NCBI GenBank assembly: GCA_028710885.1
Contig: JAQTTG010000003.1
Location: 248,001-312,000, forward strand
Source: Sulfuricurvum sp.
Lineage (GTDB): Bacteria; Campylobacterota; Campylobacteria; Campylobacterales; Sulfurimonadaceae
Direction: 5' to 3'
Length of the DNA: 64,000 nucleotides
Below, piece after piece: positions 8,184 through 17,556 of this stretch; positions within the stretch are counted from its first letter, which is position 1; each line of letters begins with the position of its first letter. Position numbers and translations under genes: made by a program. Below the pieces are notes generated by a model that ran no database searches, was not told where the DNA came from, and saw nothing but the letters and a program-made list of their open reading frames with translations.

Positions 8184-9197
8184 TTATTCTACCCTTAAAG
8201 CTATGTCTTCAGGAAATTGCATTGTGACACAGTGAAGCGACCCGTGCTGTCGTATGAGAACAGAACAGTCGATAGGGATGATATCACGGTTTCGGAATGC
8301 TTTTTTACAGATAGCGATTGCTTCTTGATCATGTGGATCATTATAAATTGGTAATAAAACTGCATCGTTAATAATGAGAAAGTTAGCGTAGGTCGCCGGC
8401 AGTCTCTCATCATCATAAAAGTGCGGTTGACACATCGGTAAAGCAATCAAATTAAATGGTTCTCCATCAATGTCACGGAATGCTTTTAATTCTTCTTCCA
8501 TTTTTTTCAATGCTTCATAGTGCTCATCATTTTTATCGTCGCATTTTACATACATGATTGTATCCGTATCGATAAAACGGGCTAAAGTATCAATATGGCT
8601 ATCAGTGTCATCACCGGCTAAATAACCGTGGTTAAGCCATAAGATTTGTTCTACTCCAAAATGTTTTTTGAGCTCTTTTTCCATACCTTTTTTATCGAGA
8701 TGCGAATTACGGTTTGGATTGAGAAGACACTCTGTTGTGGTAAGAAGAGAACCGTTTGCATTTGTTTCAACTCCTCCTCCTTCTAGAATTAGATTTATTT
8801 TTTCCATTTGTACACCGTAAAGTGCACTGATTGATGAACTCATGGCATTATCATGAGATGCATCAAATTTTCCACCCCATCCGGTAAAGGTGAAATCCAA
8901 AAGAAGCGGTTCATCGTCCTCTTCATCAATGACACTTAAAGCACTGCAATCACGGGCCCATGTATCGTTTGTTTGATATTGTATAAAGATTAAATTGTCA
9001 TATGATTGAAAATATTTTTTGACAAGTTCTACATTATCACACACAATAAGACAGGGTTGATATCGCGAAATTGCTGTAGCAATATTGACAAAACAGCTTC
9101 TTGCCTCTTCTAAATAAGAGACCCAATCGCTTTGTTGATGGGGAAAAATGAGTTGAACAAAACTTTGGGGTTCAAATTCGGCTGGAAAATAACGCAT
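8184..9197 (-). CDS. aguA: Agmatine deiminase / peptidylarginine deiminase family
   Basis: 337 residues of the pentein fold typical of agmatine deiminase, which turns agmatine into N-carbamoylputrescine and ammonia on the route to putrescine. Visible landmarks are TNDTWARDCSAL near residues 75-87, ILEGGGVETN in the middle, and the C-terminal nucleophile region GSLHCVTMQFPED with the catalytic Cys. The start at 9197 was chosen over an in-frame codon 28 residues upstream because it follows AAGGTAAG and gives the family's usual N-terminus; the longer form would run into alr. The gene diverges from alr with only 49 bases between starts. Confidence 0.88.
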   Translation of the reverse strand: MRYFPAEFEPQSFVQLIFPHQQSDWVSYLEEARSCFVNIATAISRYQPCLIVCDNVELVKKYFQSYDNLIFIQYQTNDTWARDCSALSVIDEEDDEPLLLDFTFTGWGGKFDASHDNAMSSSISALYGVQMEKINLILEGGGVETNANGSLLTTTECLLNPNRNSHLDKKGMEKELKKHFGVEQILWLNHGYLAGDDTDSHIDTLARFIDTDTIMYVKCDDKNDEHYEALKKMEEELKAFRDIDGEPFNLIALPMCQPHFYDDERLPATYANFLIINDAVLLPIYNDPHDQEAIAICKKAFRNRDIIPIDCSVLIRQHGSLHCVTMQFPEDIALRVE

Positions 9198-9212
9198 TAA
9201 CTTACCTTGTAC

Positions 9213-9226
9213 TATAATTTTATAAT
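9213..9226 (+). promoter_or_regulatory. Tandem -10 boxes of alr
   Basis: TATAAT at 9213-9218 and again at 9221-9226, followed by AGGGAAAAA and the alr ATG at 9247. The agmatine deiminase promoter must occupy much the same bases on the other strand. Confidence 0.55.
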
Positions 9227-9246
9227 TTCTGCCCCGTAGGGAAAAA

Positions 9247-10263
9247 ATGGCATCCATTAAACTTAGCCGTGAGGCACTCATTCATAATCTTGACATTATC
9301 GCACATCAAGTCGGTGGAAAAGATAAAATTGCGGTTGTTTTAAAAGACAATGCTTATGGACATGGTTCAGTATTAATAGCTCAAGCAGCATCAGATTACG
9401 GTGTTAAACAAGCTGTTGTTAGACTCGAGCGAGAAGCTTTTGAGATTACAGATTTTTTTGACAATGTATTAATTTTGGGTCAAAAGCCGACACACCCATA
9501 TCCTAAATTCAGTTATGCCGTAAATTCTCTCGAAGAAATAGCACTTTATCCTCGTGGAGCACGTGTAGAATTGAAAATTGATACCGGAATGCATCGTAAT
9601 GGGATTATGCCAAATCAGATTGAAGAAGCGATGGAAAAGATAGCGCAAAATGACTTGATTTGTGTTGGTATTATGAGTCATTTTCGAAGTGCGGACACGC
9701 TGAGTTCTGAATGGTATTGGCAACGTAAAATATTTGATGAGCTAAAAGATAGAGCATCCGTAGTGGCTAAAAAATATGGATGGCTCTTGCGATTTCATAT
9801 CTCTAATTCTGCTGGGACATTTCGCTCTGTTTCATGCAGTGATGATATGGTTCGTGTGGGAATAGCTTTGTATGGATGTTTACAAATGGATTCAACATTA
9901 TTTCAACCGTCTCTAAAGCCTATTTTATCATTGTGGGGAGATAAAATTGCTACTCGTATCTTGAAAGCTGGTGAACGGGTAGGGTACAATGGTACATATG
10001 AAGCATATGCAGATGAAGTTTTGAGCACATATGATTTAGGATATGCCAATGGCTTAGACAGGCTAGCTTCTAACCGTTATGTAACTCCTTTAGGAATAGC
10101 ACTTCGTGGGCGAATTTCGATGGATAGTGCCAGTTTCTCGAGTGATACAGATGAATTGATGATTTTTGACAATGCAAATGATTACGCATATGCTGCCGGA
10201 ACTATTGGTTATGAGATTTTGGCATGTCTGGATAAAGATTTAAAACGTAGATGGATAGATTAA
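9247..10263 (+). CDS. alr: Alanine racemase
   Basis: A 338-residue PLP enzyme making D-alanine for peptidoglycan. The PLP lysine is K33 in VVLKDNAYGHG, followed by the alpha/beta barrel. The C-terminal beta domain has the catalytic Tyr in GERVGYNGTY and the substrate-site segment GRISMDSASF. It is slightly shorter than the usual 360-370 residues, as in other Campylobacterota. It diverges from the agmatine deiminase gene and ends 15 bases before the convergent 10279-10671 gene. Confidence 0.95.
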   Translation: MASIKLSREALIHNLDIIAHQVGGKDKIAVVLKDNAYGHGSVLIAQAASDYGVKQAVVRLEREAFEITDFFDNVLILGQKPTHPYPKFSYAVNSLEEIALYPRGARVELKIDTGMHRNGIMPNQIEEAMEKIAQNDLICVGIMSHFRSADTLSSEWYWQRKIFDELKDRASVVAKKYGWLLRFHISNSAGTFRSVSCSDDMVRVGIALYGCLQMDSTLFQPSLKPILSLWGDKIATRILKAGERVGYNGTYEAYADEVLSTYDLGYANGLDRLASNRYVTPLGIALRGRISMDSASFSSDTDELMIFDNANDYAYAAGTIGYEILACLDKDLKRRWID

Positions 10264-10278
10264 ATAAAAAGCATCTAA

Positions 10279-10671
10279 TTAAGAAGTAATCTTAATAATC
10301 GCATCTGCAAAAATTGCCCCATCAAGGCGCATATTGATTATATTATCTAGGTGGTCCATATCTTCAATATATCCTAAAACTTTGGCATCAAAAAGATAGT
10401 GCTCAGCTACTTTTTGAATTGCTTCGCCATGTTTTGGAAGTACAATCAGATATGATGCTCCAAGATTCTCACCGACTACAGCATCAGTCACTTTATCGAC
10501 ATGGAGTCCAAAACGGACAGAATGTTGACGTAAATGACTGATAATATCAAGATTTTCTGGAATAAAAAAAAGAGTTACTATGGAATTAGCAGGAGTGTGT
10601 CGGATAGATTCAATTGTTTCAATATGATAAAACTGTTCTGAAGGAATATAGGGATGACCAAAAAGCAACAT
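10279..10671 (-). CDS. Conserved protein of unknown function, about 130 residues
   Basis: I do not recognise a named domain. It is a soluble alpha/beta protein with no signal peptide or membrane segment, opening with MLLFGHPYIP and holding a central YLIVLP strand and a C-terminal acidic helix. It looks like small proteins conserved downstream of rsmG in Campylobacterota, which is an impression rather than a match. The start at 10671 follows GGGGGTATAACG; an in-frame ATG six codons earlier (10689) would overlap the PP0621-family gene by 16 bases. It is last in the rsmG transcription unit. Confidence 0.6.
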   Translation of the reverse strand: MLLFGHPYIPSEQFYHIETIESIRHTPANSIVTLFFIPENLDIISHLRQHSVRFGLHVDKVTDAVVGENLGASYLIVLPKHGEAIQKVAEHYLFDAKVLGYIEDMDHLDNIINMRLDGAIFADAIIKITS

Positions 10672-10673
10672 CG

Positions 10674-10877
10674 TTATACCCCCAAACATTCACGTGAACA
10701 ATAGTACTTTCCATCGCGCATAAAGGTCTCTTTTATTTGTACATAAGTTCCACATTTTGCACATGGAATCATTGCTTCTTCTTGTGAATGATCTGAGGTA
10801 GGGGGAGTTAGTGATTTTTTCTTGAAAAAGAGAAAATAAATAGCACTCAAAAATCCTATAAATAATAAAAATTTCAT
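10674..10877 (-). CDS. PP0621-family membrane-anchored zinc-ribbon protein
   Basis: 67 residues: one membrane helix at about 2-18, a polar linker, and a C-terminal metal site with C39xxC42 (IPCAKCGTYV) and a CSREC pair near the end. This matches the small PP0621 family, whose role is unknown. It lies 2 bases after rsmG and 2 before the next gene, so the three are likely one mRNA. Confidence 0.72.
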   Translation of the reverse strand: MKFLLFIGFLSAIYFLFFKKKSLTPPTSDHSQEEAMIPCAKCGTYVQIKETFMRDGKYYCSRECLGV

Positions 10878-10879
10878 AA

Positions 10880-11458
10880 TTATCTCTTTATGAGTAGATA
10901 GTGACGGTTTTCCGTCTCAATAATTTTATAAGACAAGTTTTCATTGACTTCATCATACACTTTTTCCCCTTTGTAAAAAAGCAAAAGAGTTCCTGCCTGA
11001 CAAAACGGCTCAGAAAGTTTCATGAGCATTTGGGTATCAGTAACAGCACGGGAAGTAATGAGATCATAAGGTTCAGCTTCGAGTTGTTCAACTCGTAATG
11101 CTTTTACATCAACATTTTTTAATTCTAAATCGGCTTTGACAAATTGTAAAAAACTTGCCCGTTTAGTGAGCGGTTCAACAAGGGTAAAATGGGTTTGAGG
11201 TAAAGCTATTGCCAATATCATTCCTGGAAAACCGGCACCTGTACCTATGTCCATTGCCTTGTGCAGAGGAGGAAGAAAAGAGATAGGATAGAGAGCATCA
11301 ATGATAAAATCATCAATTTGTGCGAGGGTTTTTGCACCGGTTAAATTGTGAATTTTATTCCATTTTTCAAGTAGCATTTTATAGTGTGTAATATGTTCAT
11401 TAAAACTATCTGGAACAGATATATTGAGGGTTTTAAGCCGCTTTTCTAAGGGTGTCAA
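10880..11458 (-). CDS. rsmG: 16S rRNA (guanine-527-N7)-methyltransferase
   Basis: 192 residues of Rossmann-fold SAM methyltransferase. The SAM-binding loop is MDIGTGAGFPG near residue 70 and the catalytic region reads DLITSRAV. RsmG methylates G527 of 16S rRNA; its loss gives low-level streptomycin resistance in other bacteria. The start is TTG at 11458, preceded by GAGGCGG at 8-base spacing. A TATAAT -10 lies at 11482-11487, and an ATG six bases after that box opens a six-codon frame whose TGA overlaps the TTG start. Confidence 0.93.
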   Translation of the reverse strand: MTPLEKRLKTLNISVPDSFNEHITHYKMLLEKWNKIHNLTGAKTLAQIDDFIIDALYPISFLPPLHKAMDIGTGAGFPGMILAIALPQTHFTLVEPLTKRASFLQFVKADLELKNVDVKALRVEQLEAEPYDLITSRAVTDTQMLMKLSEPFCQAGTLLLFYKGEKVYDEVNENLSYKIIETENRHYLLIKR

Positions 11459-11487
11459 AGAGGAAACCGCCTCATTTAAAGATTATA
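11455..11487 (-). promoter_or_regulatory. rsmG promoter with a six-codon upstream frame overlapping the TTG start
   Basis: On the minus strand TATAAT (11487-11482) is followed by CTTTAA and then ATG (11475). That frame encodes M-R-R-F-P-L and stops with TGA (11457-11455), which shares two bases with the rsmG TTG start. The same stretch contains GAGGCGG, a good Shine-Dalgarno for the TTG, so the minileader may be coincidental. Confidence 0.45.
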
Positions 11488-11509
11488 GGAAATATTAGCG
11501 AAAAAATCC

Positions 11510-13663
11510 TTATGCAATGTGAAGGGTAGACAATGGCTTCTTAACTTGGTTTCGTGATTTTTCAAAGGCATACATTAATGTTGTATAAAATGTATTAACG
11601 TCAATGGGTTTGGATACGTGGCCATTCATTCCAGCATTACTGATATTTTGTATGTCACTTTCTAATGTATTACCTGTTACTGCAATGATGGGGATGAAAT
11701 CATTTTCAGGATATTTTCGTATTTCTCTGGCAGCTTCAAATCCATCCATTATTGGCATTTGTATATCCATTAAAATAACACTGATATCGGAATGAATTTC
11801 AACCATATCAACAGCTGCTTGTCCTGTTTCTGCCATGATAATTTTAATATCTGTACCGGCAAGGAGGCCGCTGATAATAGAACGATTAATTTCATTGTCT
11901 TCAGCGAGAAGCAATGTTTCACCGGCAAATTTTTTCAAACTTTCTTTAAGTTTTTTTGTATTATTTTGATGTTGGGTATTATGATCCATATAGCCGTAAA
12001 TGGATAAAACGATATTAAAAATAGTGAGCTGATTAAATGGTTTTGTGAGAATCATTCCTCCTCGTTTTTTAACATCTTCACCCATCCATACAAGTTTTAA
12101 ATCATCATTTTTGATTCGACTTTGAAGTTCTCGTTTAAACTCCCCACAAAGCGGCATTTGTGAATCAATGAAAACAATATCAAAAAGATAGTGCTGCATG
12201 AGTGCAACGGCATCCAATGAGTCAACGACTCTTTTGACCTCATAATGAAAATATTCTAGCCCTCTTTGTAGCACAATAGCACTGTCAGGATTTAGGTCAA
12301 GTATTAAAGCATTTTTATACATTAAGTCTTTTGTCGGAAGCCTATAATGGCGTTTTTCATAGTCAAAATCAGAATGAAGTTTGATATCAAATGAAAATGT
12401 ACTTCCTTTATTTGGGGTGCTTTGAACATAGATAGAGCCACCCATAAGTGAGACTAGATTTTTACATATGGCTAAACCTAAACCTGTTCCCCCATATTTA
12501 CGAGAAATTGTTTCATCTGCTTGTGAATAAGATTGGAAAAGATTAGCAATTTGATCTTTGTCCATTCCAATTCCGGTATCAATAACTTCAAAGTTTATTT
12601 TGAGATTTAAACGACTTATTTGTTGCCCTCTAGCTCTTAAGATAACACTGCCCTGATCACTGAATTTAATAGCATTGTTCAATAAATTTACTAATACTTG
12701 GAATAATCGTAGTGGATCACCAATTAATTTATTAGGAACACTCTTATCAACATCAAAAATAAGTTCTAGTTGTTTCTCATTTGCTTTTTGAGAAACGATA
12801 TTGGCTATGTCATTGAGCAAAGTATTTAAATCAAAAGGGATTTGTTCAATGGTTACTTTGCCCGCTTCAATTTTTGAATGATCTAAAATATCATTGATTA
12901 AAGCTAGCAGGATAGAGGCGGAATCTTTTATCTTGGTAATTTGAGACTGTTGCTCAATGGTTAGTTTAGATTCTAAAACAAGATGGCTTATCCCCATCAC
13001 TGCATTGATCGGAGCGCGTATTTCATGACTCATCATTGCGATAAAATCATTTTTTGCTTGAACTGAATTTTGTATCTGTTGTTTTTCTTCAAAAAGTACT
13101 TTATACTCATTTGTCAATATTTTATATTTTTTTTCACGCCACAACAAATAACTTAAAATTCCGCCGAAAAGTGATATTACTATCCAAATTATATATGAAT
13201 TGGAAGCTGATATTGTTGTACCGGTTGATGGTAACTTTGTGTCAGTCGTAGAAGTTTCTTTTTGAGGTTTTTTTACAGGGAGAGAAGTTTTAGGGTAATC
13301 ATGCTGTTGTGCCATAGCATTGCGATGTTGCATGAGAAGATATTGTATATCATCAGCAACGCCTTTAGTAATAAATGCTTTTGGAAAATTCGGAGATATA
13401 TTTTTTAGTATTGATTCTGCATCTTGGCGATTAGGAAAAGGTTCAGCAGCAATAATATAGTGCGATCCTGATTTTCGAAAATGGATAATAAATTTTTCAT
13501 CATTATTGTATTGTGCAAGTAGAGAATGCGGGTTACTTTGATATTGTTCAAATGATTTTCTGGCAGCTTCTTTTGTTGAAAAAGTGTCAATAACCACTTT
13601 GTGATTTTCACTAAGGGCAAAAAGAGTTGTGAATAAGCTTAGCAGTAAAATAATATAACGCAT
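11510..13663 (-). CDS. Hybrid sensor histidine kinase with SPOR-like periplasmic domain and two receiver domains
   Basis: About 717 residues. In order: signal segment (1-17); a periplasmic domain of about 80 residues resembling SPOR; a low-complexity linker; one membrane helix (about 157-176); HisKA with H213 (MMSHEIRAPINAVMG); HATPase with GTGLGLAI; a first receiver with phospho-acceptor region FIDSQMP and TKPF but only one acidic residue at its start; and a second, complete receiver (LLAEDNEINR, LMDIQMP, SKP). The start at 13663 was chosen because it has AGGAG at proper distance; a GTG three codons earlier touches the Shine-Dalgarno. It is a single-gene unit with its own promoter. The signal sensed and the output partner are unknown. 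Confidence 0.86.
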   Translation of the reverse strand: MRYIILLLSLFTTLFALSENHKVVIDTFSTKEAARKSFEQYQSNPHSLLAQYNNDEKFIIHFRKSGSHYIIAAEPFPNRQDAESILKNISPNFPKAFITKGVADDIQYLLMQHRNAMAQQHDYPKTSLPVKKPQKETSTTDTKLPSTGTTISASNSYIIWIVISLFGGILSYLLWREKKYKILTNEYKVLFEEKQQIQNSVQAKNDFIAMMSHEIRAPINAVMGISHLVLESKLTIEQQSQITKIKDSASILLALINDILDHSKIEAGKVTIEQIPFDLNTLLNDIANIVSQKANEKQLELIFDVDKSVPNKLIGDPLRLFQVLVNLLNNAIKFSDQGSVILRARGQQISRLNLKINFEVIDTGIGMDKDQIANLFQSYSQADETISRKYGGTGLGLAICKNLVSLMGGSIYVQSTPNKGSTFSFDIKLHSDFDYEKRHYRLPTKDLMYKNALILDLNPDSAIVLQRGLEYFHYEVKRVVDSLDAVALMQHYLFDIVFIDSQMPLCGEFKRELQSRIKNDDLKLVWMGEDVKKRGGMILTKPFNQLTIFNIVLSIYGYMDHNTQHQNNTKKLKESLKKFAGETLLLAEDNEINRSIISGLLAGTDIKIIMAETGQAAVDMVEIHSDISVILMDIQMPIMDGFEAAREIRKYPENDFIPIIAVTGNTLESDIQNISNAGMNGHVSKPIDVNTFYTTLMYAFEKSRNQVKKPLSTLHIA

Positions 13664-13707
13664 GTAATACACTCTCCTAAAAGCAAAAATACTAAACGAG
13701 TAAAGAA

Positions 13708-13713
13708 ATTATA
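13708..13713 (-). promoter_or_regulatory. -10 box of the hybrid histidine kinase gene
   Basis: TATAAT on the minus strand, 44 bases before the start at 13663 and between this gene and the same-strand ribA. Confidence 0.5.
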
Positions 13714-13757
13714 TTGTAGCTTGAAACCTATAGAAAATCGTTTAAAAGAATATCTTG

Positions 13758-14345
13758 TTAAAAAATGTGCCCCATTTGCTCTTTTTTAACTTTTAAATAT
13801 CCTTCGTTATGGGGATTCGGGTCTATGATAACAGGGACGCGTTCGGTGATACAGATATGTAATCCTTCAACGACATGAACTTTTGCCGGATTATTGGTGA
13901 GGAGACGAATTTTAGTGAGATTAAAATCGTTAAAAATCTCACCGACGACATCATATGTGCGCTGATCGGGTGCGAATCCTAATTCTATATTGGCCTCTAT
14001 GGTATTGCGTCCTTGATCCTGGAGGCAGTAAGCATTGACTTTATTAAGTAGACCGATATTACGACCCTCTTGACGATGATAGATGATAAGACCACCTTCT
14101 TCAGCTATAAGTTCTAGAGCTTTGTGTAACTGATTGTTACAGTCACATTTAATACTGCCAAATGTATCTCCGGTTAAACATTCGGAGTGTATGCGTACTA
14201 ACGGAGACTCTTGGTGTTCAAAATTTTCAGTAAAGATTGCAATGTGTTCTTGTATTCCCTCTTTGTAGACACGGATTTTAAAATGTCCATATTTACTTGG
14301 AAGATTGGCAATAGTAGATTTTTCAAATTGTTTTTTGGTATTCAT
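13758..14345 (-). CDS. ribA: GTP cyclohydrolase II
   Basis: 195 residues, full-length RibA. It opens imidazole-ring cleavage of GTP, the first step of riboflavin synthesis. Zinc ligands are in SECLTGDTFGSIKCDC and the GTP-site region reads IIYHRQEGRNIGLLNK. It is a stand-alone RibA, not fused to RibB. The start matches the usual N-terminus, but there is no Shine-Dalgarno: TATAAT ends exactly six bases before ATG, so the mRNA is probably leaderless. It diverges from hemB. Confidence 0.94.
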   Translation of the reverse strand: MNTKKQFEKSTIANLPSKYGHFKIRVYKEGIQEHIAIFTENFEHQESPLVRIHSECLTGDTFGSIKCDCNNQLHKALELIAEEGGLIIYHRQEGRNIGLLNKVNAYCLQDQGRNTIEANIELGFAPDQRTYDVVGEIFNDFNLTKIRLLTNNPAKVHVVEGLHICITERVPVIIDPNPHNEGYLKVKKEQMGHIF

Positions 14346-14351
14346 GCGGCA

Positions 14352-14357
14352 ATTATA
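14352..14357 (-). promoter_or_regulatory. -10 box of ribA, six bases from the ATG
   Basis: TATAAT-TGCCGC-ATG on the minus strand. With usual spacing, transcription would begin at the A of ATG. Confidence 0.6.
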
Positions 14358-14418
14358 ATTTTCTTTTCTTAATCTAAGTATTGCTACACTTACTTCAACT
14401 AATTATTGGAGCAATTTT

Positions 14419-15384
14419 ATGGAACGTTTTCGTCGCACACGTCTCAATTCACATTTACGATCATTGGTTAGGGAGACCCATGTCAGCGTAAATGATTTTA
14501 TTTATCCTTTGTTTGTACGCCCGGGAGAGGGGATTAAAACTGAAGTTTCTTCAATGCCAGGCGTATATCAAATGAGTTTGGATGAAATATTAAAAGAGTG
14601 TGAACTTCTTCAATCATTAGGTATTTATTCGATTATTTTATTCGGTATACCCGAAGTAAAAGATTCTATCGGTTCTGATGCTTTGTGTGATCATGGGATC
14701 ATCGCTACGGCAGTACGTGCGATCAAACGCGCATTTCCAAACATGTTTGTTGTAACTGATTTGTGTTTTTGTGAATACACTGATCACGGTCATTGTGGGA
14801 TTTTAGATCATGTACATGAAACAGTTGATAATGATTTGACTCTTGGTATTTCAGCTCAGCAGGCATTAGTGCATGCTCGTGCAGGTGCAGATATGATTGC
14901 GCCATCAGGGATGATGGACGGGATCATTACGACGCTTCGTGATGCTCTCGATGGTGGCGGATATGTTAATTTGCCAATTATGAGTTATTCGACAAAATTT
15001 GCCAGTGGCTATTATGGACCATTTCGCGATGTAGCTGAATCGGTACCAAGTTTTGGAGACCGCTCATCCTATCAAATGGATCCGGCAAATCGTCGCGAAG
15101 CAATCCGTGAGAGTCTTGTTGATGAAGCACAGGGGGCGGATATTTTGATGGTGAAGCCGGCATTAGCATATTTGGATATTATCCGAGACATACGCGAAGT
15201 CTCTCAATTACCTCTTGCCGTATACAATGTCAGCGGTGAATACGCGATGCTTAAATATGCTGGAAATGCGGGACTAATTGACTATAATCGTGTCATGATG
15301 GAGACAATGATAGGATTTAAACGTGCAGGTGCAGATATAATTATCAGTTATCATGCTAAAGAAGTAGCAAGCCTTTTGAATTAA
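14419..15384 (+). CDS. hemB: Delta-aminolevulinic acid dehydratase (porphobilinogen synthase)
   Basis: 321 residues, full length. It condenses two 5-aminolevulinate molecules to porphobilinogen in heme synthesis. The metal-site region is [16 protein letters not shown] (residues about 115-130). The Schiff-base lysines are in [15 protein letters not shown] and [14 protein letters not shown] precedes ATG at 10 bases. hemJ (26.8 kb) and hemE (61.7 kb) in the same window belong to the same pathway but are not linked. Confidence 0.96.
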   Translation: MERFRRTRLNSHLRSLVRETHVSVNDFIYPLFVRPGEGIKTEVSSMPGVYQMSLDEILKECELLQSLGIYSIILFGIPEVKDSIGSDALCDHGIIATAVRAIKRAFPNMFVVTDLCFCEYTDHGHCGILDHVHETVDNDLTLGISAQQALVHARAGADMIAPSGMMDGIITTLRDALDGGGYVNLPIMSYSTKFASGYYGPFRDVAESVPSFGDRSSYQMDPANRREAIRESLVDEAQGADILMVKPALAYLDIIRDIREVSQLPLAVYNVSGEYAMLKYAGNAGLIDYNRVMMETMIGFKRAGADIIISYHAKEVASLLN

Positions 15385-15395
15385 TATAATTAATT

Positions 15396-15406
15396 TATGA
15401 TATGAT
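15396..15406 (+). promoter_or_regulatory. -10 region of argF
   Basis: Two overlapping TATGAT boxes, then AAAGGGA (15425-15431) and the GTG start at 15436. Confidence 0.5.
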
Positions 15407-15435
15407 TTAGCCTTTTAGATTTCAAAGGGAATTAC

Positions 15436-16356
15436 GTGAGACATTTTTTAACATTAAAAGATTATACCAAAGAAGAGATCTTAGAGATTTTGGAACTTGG
15501 ATTGAAAATTAAAAAAGAGGTCAAAGCCAAAGAGCTAAATCCGCGGTTAGCGGGGCAAACTTTGGCAATGATTTTTGAAAAAAGCTCTACTCGTACCCGT
15601 GTAAGTTTTGAAGTTGGTATGTATCAGCTGGGGGGACATGCATTGTTTCTTTCAAATCGTGATATTCATCTCGGACGTGGTGAACCGGTTAAAGACACGG
15701 CACGTGTCATTTCATCTATGTGTGATATGGTAATGATACGAACGTATGAGCAAGCAATGCTTGAAGAGTTTTCTCGATATTCAAAAGTTCCTGTTATAAA
15801 TGGACTGAGTGATAGTTACCATCCTGTACAGCTTTTGGCAGATTTTATGACAATGATGGAACATGGGAAAGATGTAAATCCTATTGTGGCTTATATCGGA
15901 GATGGTAACAATATGACTCATTCATGGTTGATGCTTGCAGCAAAGTTAGGGTTTGAATTACGCATTGCAACACCAAAAGGATATGAATGTGATCCTGCTG
16001 TGATTGCTGATGCTCTTTATTTGAGTGAACAAAGCGGTGCGAAAATTATTATTGGGAATGATCCCAAGTCTGCAGTTTTAGGTGCTAGTGTTGTGACAAC
16101 AGATACATGGATTTCTATGGGACAAGAAGAAGAAAAAGCACAAAGAATACGTGCTTTTGAAGGATATATTGTTGATGAAGCATTAATGGCACTTGCTTTG
16201 AAAGATGCAGTATTCTTACATTGCCTTCCTGCTTATCGCGGCGTTGAAGTGAGTGAAGCAGTTTTAGAAGGGGAACAAAGTTTGATCTTTGATGAGGCAG
16301 AAAATCGTCTGCATGCACAAAAAGGTTTAATGGTTTGGCTCGATAAACACCGATAA
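15436..16356 (+). CDS. argF: Ornithine carbamoyltransferase
   Basis: 306 residues. It makes citrulline from ornithine and carbamoyl phosphate in arginine synthesis. The carbamoyl-phosphate motif is [10 protein letters not shown] near residue 52, with [11 protein letters not shown] in the middle. The ornithine-site segment is [11 protein letters not shown] near the C-terminus. The start is GTG, chosen because AAAGGGA precedes it and the N-terminus [10 protein letters not shown] is typical. The multiheme cytochrome starts 9 bases after the stop. Confidence 0.95.
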   Translation: MRHFLTLKDYTKEEILEILELGLKIKKEVKAKELNPRLAGQTLAMIFEKSSTRTRVSFEVGMYQLGGHALFLSNRDIHLGRGEPVKDTARVISSMCDMVMIRTYEQAMLEEFSRYSKVPVINGLSDSYHPVQLLADFMTMMEHGKDVNPIVAYIGDGNNMTHSWLMLAAKLGFELRIATPKGYECDPAVIADALYLSEQSGAKIIIGNDPKSAVLGASVVTTDTWISMGQEEEKAQRIRAFEGYIVDEALMALALKDAVFLHCLPAYRGVEVSEAVLEGEQSLIFDEAENRLHAQKGLMVWLDKHR

Positions 16357-16365
16357 GGGGAATGG

Positions 16366-17556
16366 ATGAAATTGTTATTGTTATTGGCTTTAATGGGATT
16401 AAATATTTATGCGGCTCAAGTCGTTCAAGTTGCAGATAAATATAAAGATTCGACTAAATGTAAGGCATGTCATAATCATATAGTAACGCAATGGGATAAC
16501 TCTTGGCATGCAAGATCGCACTATGATAATGATGAATATCTTCAAAAGACGATTGATTATGTGGCTAGAAAAGAGAGTGGTAAATCGCTTAATACAATTA
16601 AAGTAGAGTGTGCAGCATGTCATAACCCTCGTATTTCTGTGACTTCGACCACTTCTGAATATGATGCGATTGCAGCGTTAAAGCTTGATAAAGATTCTGC
16701 GGTTAACAAAGCGATTAATAGTGATCGGATATCAGAAGGTATTAATTGTGTTGTTTGTCATAATATTGATCAGATTCACGATAACCTCCCAGATACGAAG
16801 CGGGGTATTAATCGTGTAGATTGGATGCCATCAGGAACAATGACAGGTCCTTATGGCGACGCTAAATCTCCCTATCATAAAGTTCAACAAAGAGATTTTA
16901 TGGATACTAACCCGAATCAGCTATGTTTTGTTTGTCATGCAAATGATACTTCGGAAGAGGGACATCGTTTTATTGATATGCAGTCAGAGTTTAAAAGTGG
17001 TGGAAAACAATGCGTTGATTGTCATATGAGTCCAAGAAAAGATGGGGTAGCTGCGACAATACGTGATGCAAGTGGTCAAGCACATAAGCGATTGATTCGG
17101 GACCATGGGTTTATTGGTGGGCATATCGAAAAAATGTGGAATGGTGCATTAAAAGTAGATGTAAGTAAAAGTTCACGTGGATTGGAAGTGACCCTTACCA
17201 ATCCTCAACCACATGCAATTCCAAGTGGGTTTGGCGCTCGAGAAATTTTGATTGAAGCACAGTACTTAAGCAGTGGGAAAAATATTAAAAATGAGGTTGT
17301 TTCACTAACGAATCATTACATTAGTAGACACAATAAGCCAACAGTACCTCATTTAGCCGTCAAAACAGTAGAGAGCATTTCAATCCCTGCAGAAGGGTCA
17401 AAATCATTTTCTATACCTATTGCATCAGGATCGGATCAGGTTATAATAAGTGTATCGTATCGTTTGGTTAATGATGAAGTGCGTGGGATTTTGGATTTAA
17501 AAGATCCTCTTTGGTCAAAGAAAATGATCATAAAACAAGTAAAACTTAAATTATAA
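16366..17556 (+). CDS. Pentaheme c-type cytochrome, cytochrome c554-like, periplasmic
   Basis: 396 residues with a signal peptide (1-17) and five CXXCH heme sites: CKACH at 32, CAACH at 82, CVVCH at 128, CFVCH at 187 and CVDCH at 216. The last 170 residues carry no heme and look beta-rich. Extra His residues (HARSH, HRF, HGF) could be distal ligands. The pattern recalls the cytochrome c554/multiheme family that feeds or drains electrons in the periplasm. No reductase or quinol-oxidising partner lies nearby. It may be co-transcribed with argF (9-base gap), an odd pairing. Substrate and redox partner are unknown. Confidence 0.82.
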   Translation: MKLLLLLALMGLNIYAAQVVQVADKYKDSTKCKACHNHIVTQWDNSWHARSHYDNDEYLQKTIDYVARKESGKSLNTIKVECAACHNPRISVTSTTSEYDAIAALKLDKDSAVNKAINSDRISEGINCVVCHNIDQIHDNLPDTKRGINRVDWMPSGTMTGPYGDAKSPYHKVQQRDFMDTNPNQLCFVCHANDTSEEGHRFIDMQSEFKSGGKQCVDCHMSPRKDGVAATIRDASGQAHKRLIRDHGFIGGHIEKMWNGALKVDVSKSSRGLEVTLTNPQPHAIPSGFGAREILIEAQYLSSGKNIKNEVVSLTNHYISRHNKPTVPHLAVKTVESISIPAEGSKSFSIPIASGSDQVIISVSYRLVNDEVRGILDLKDPLWSKKMIIKQVKLKL

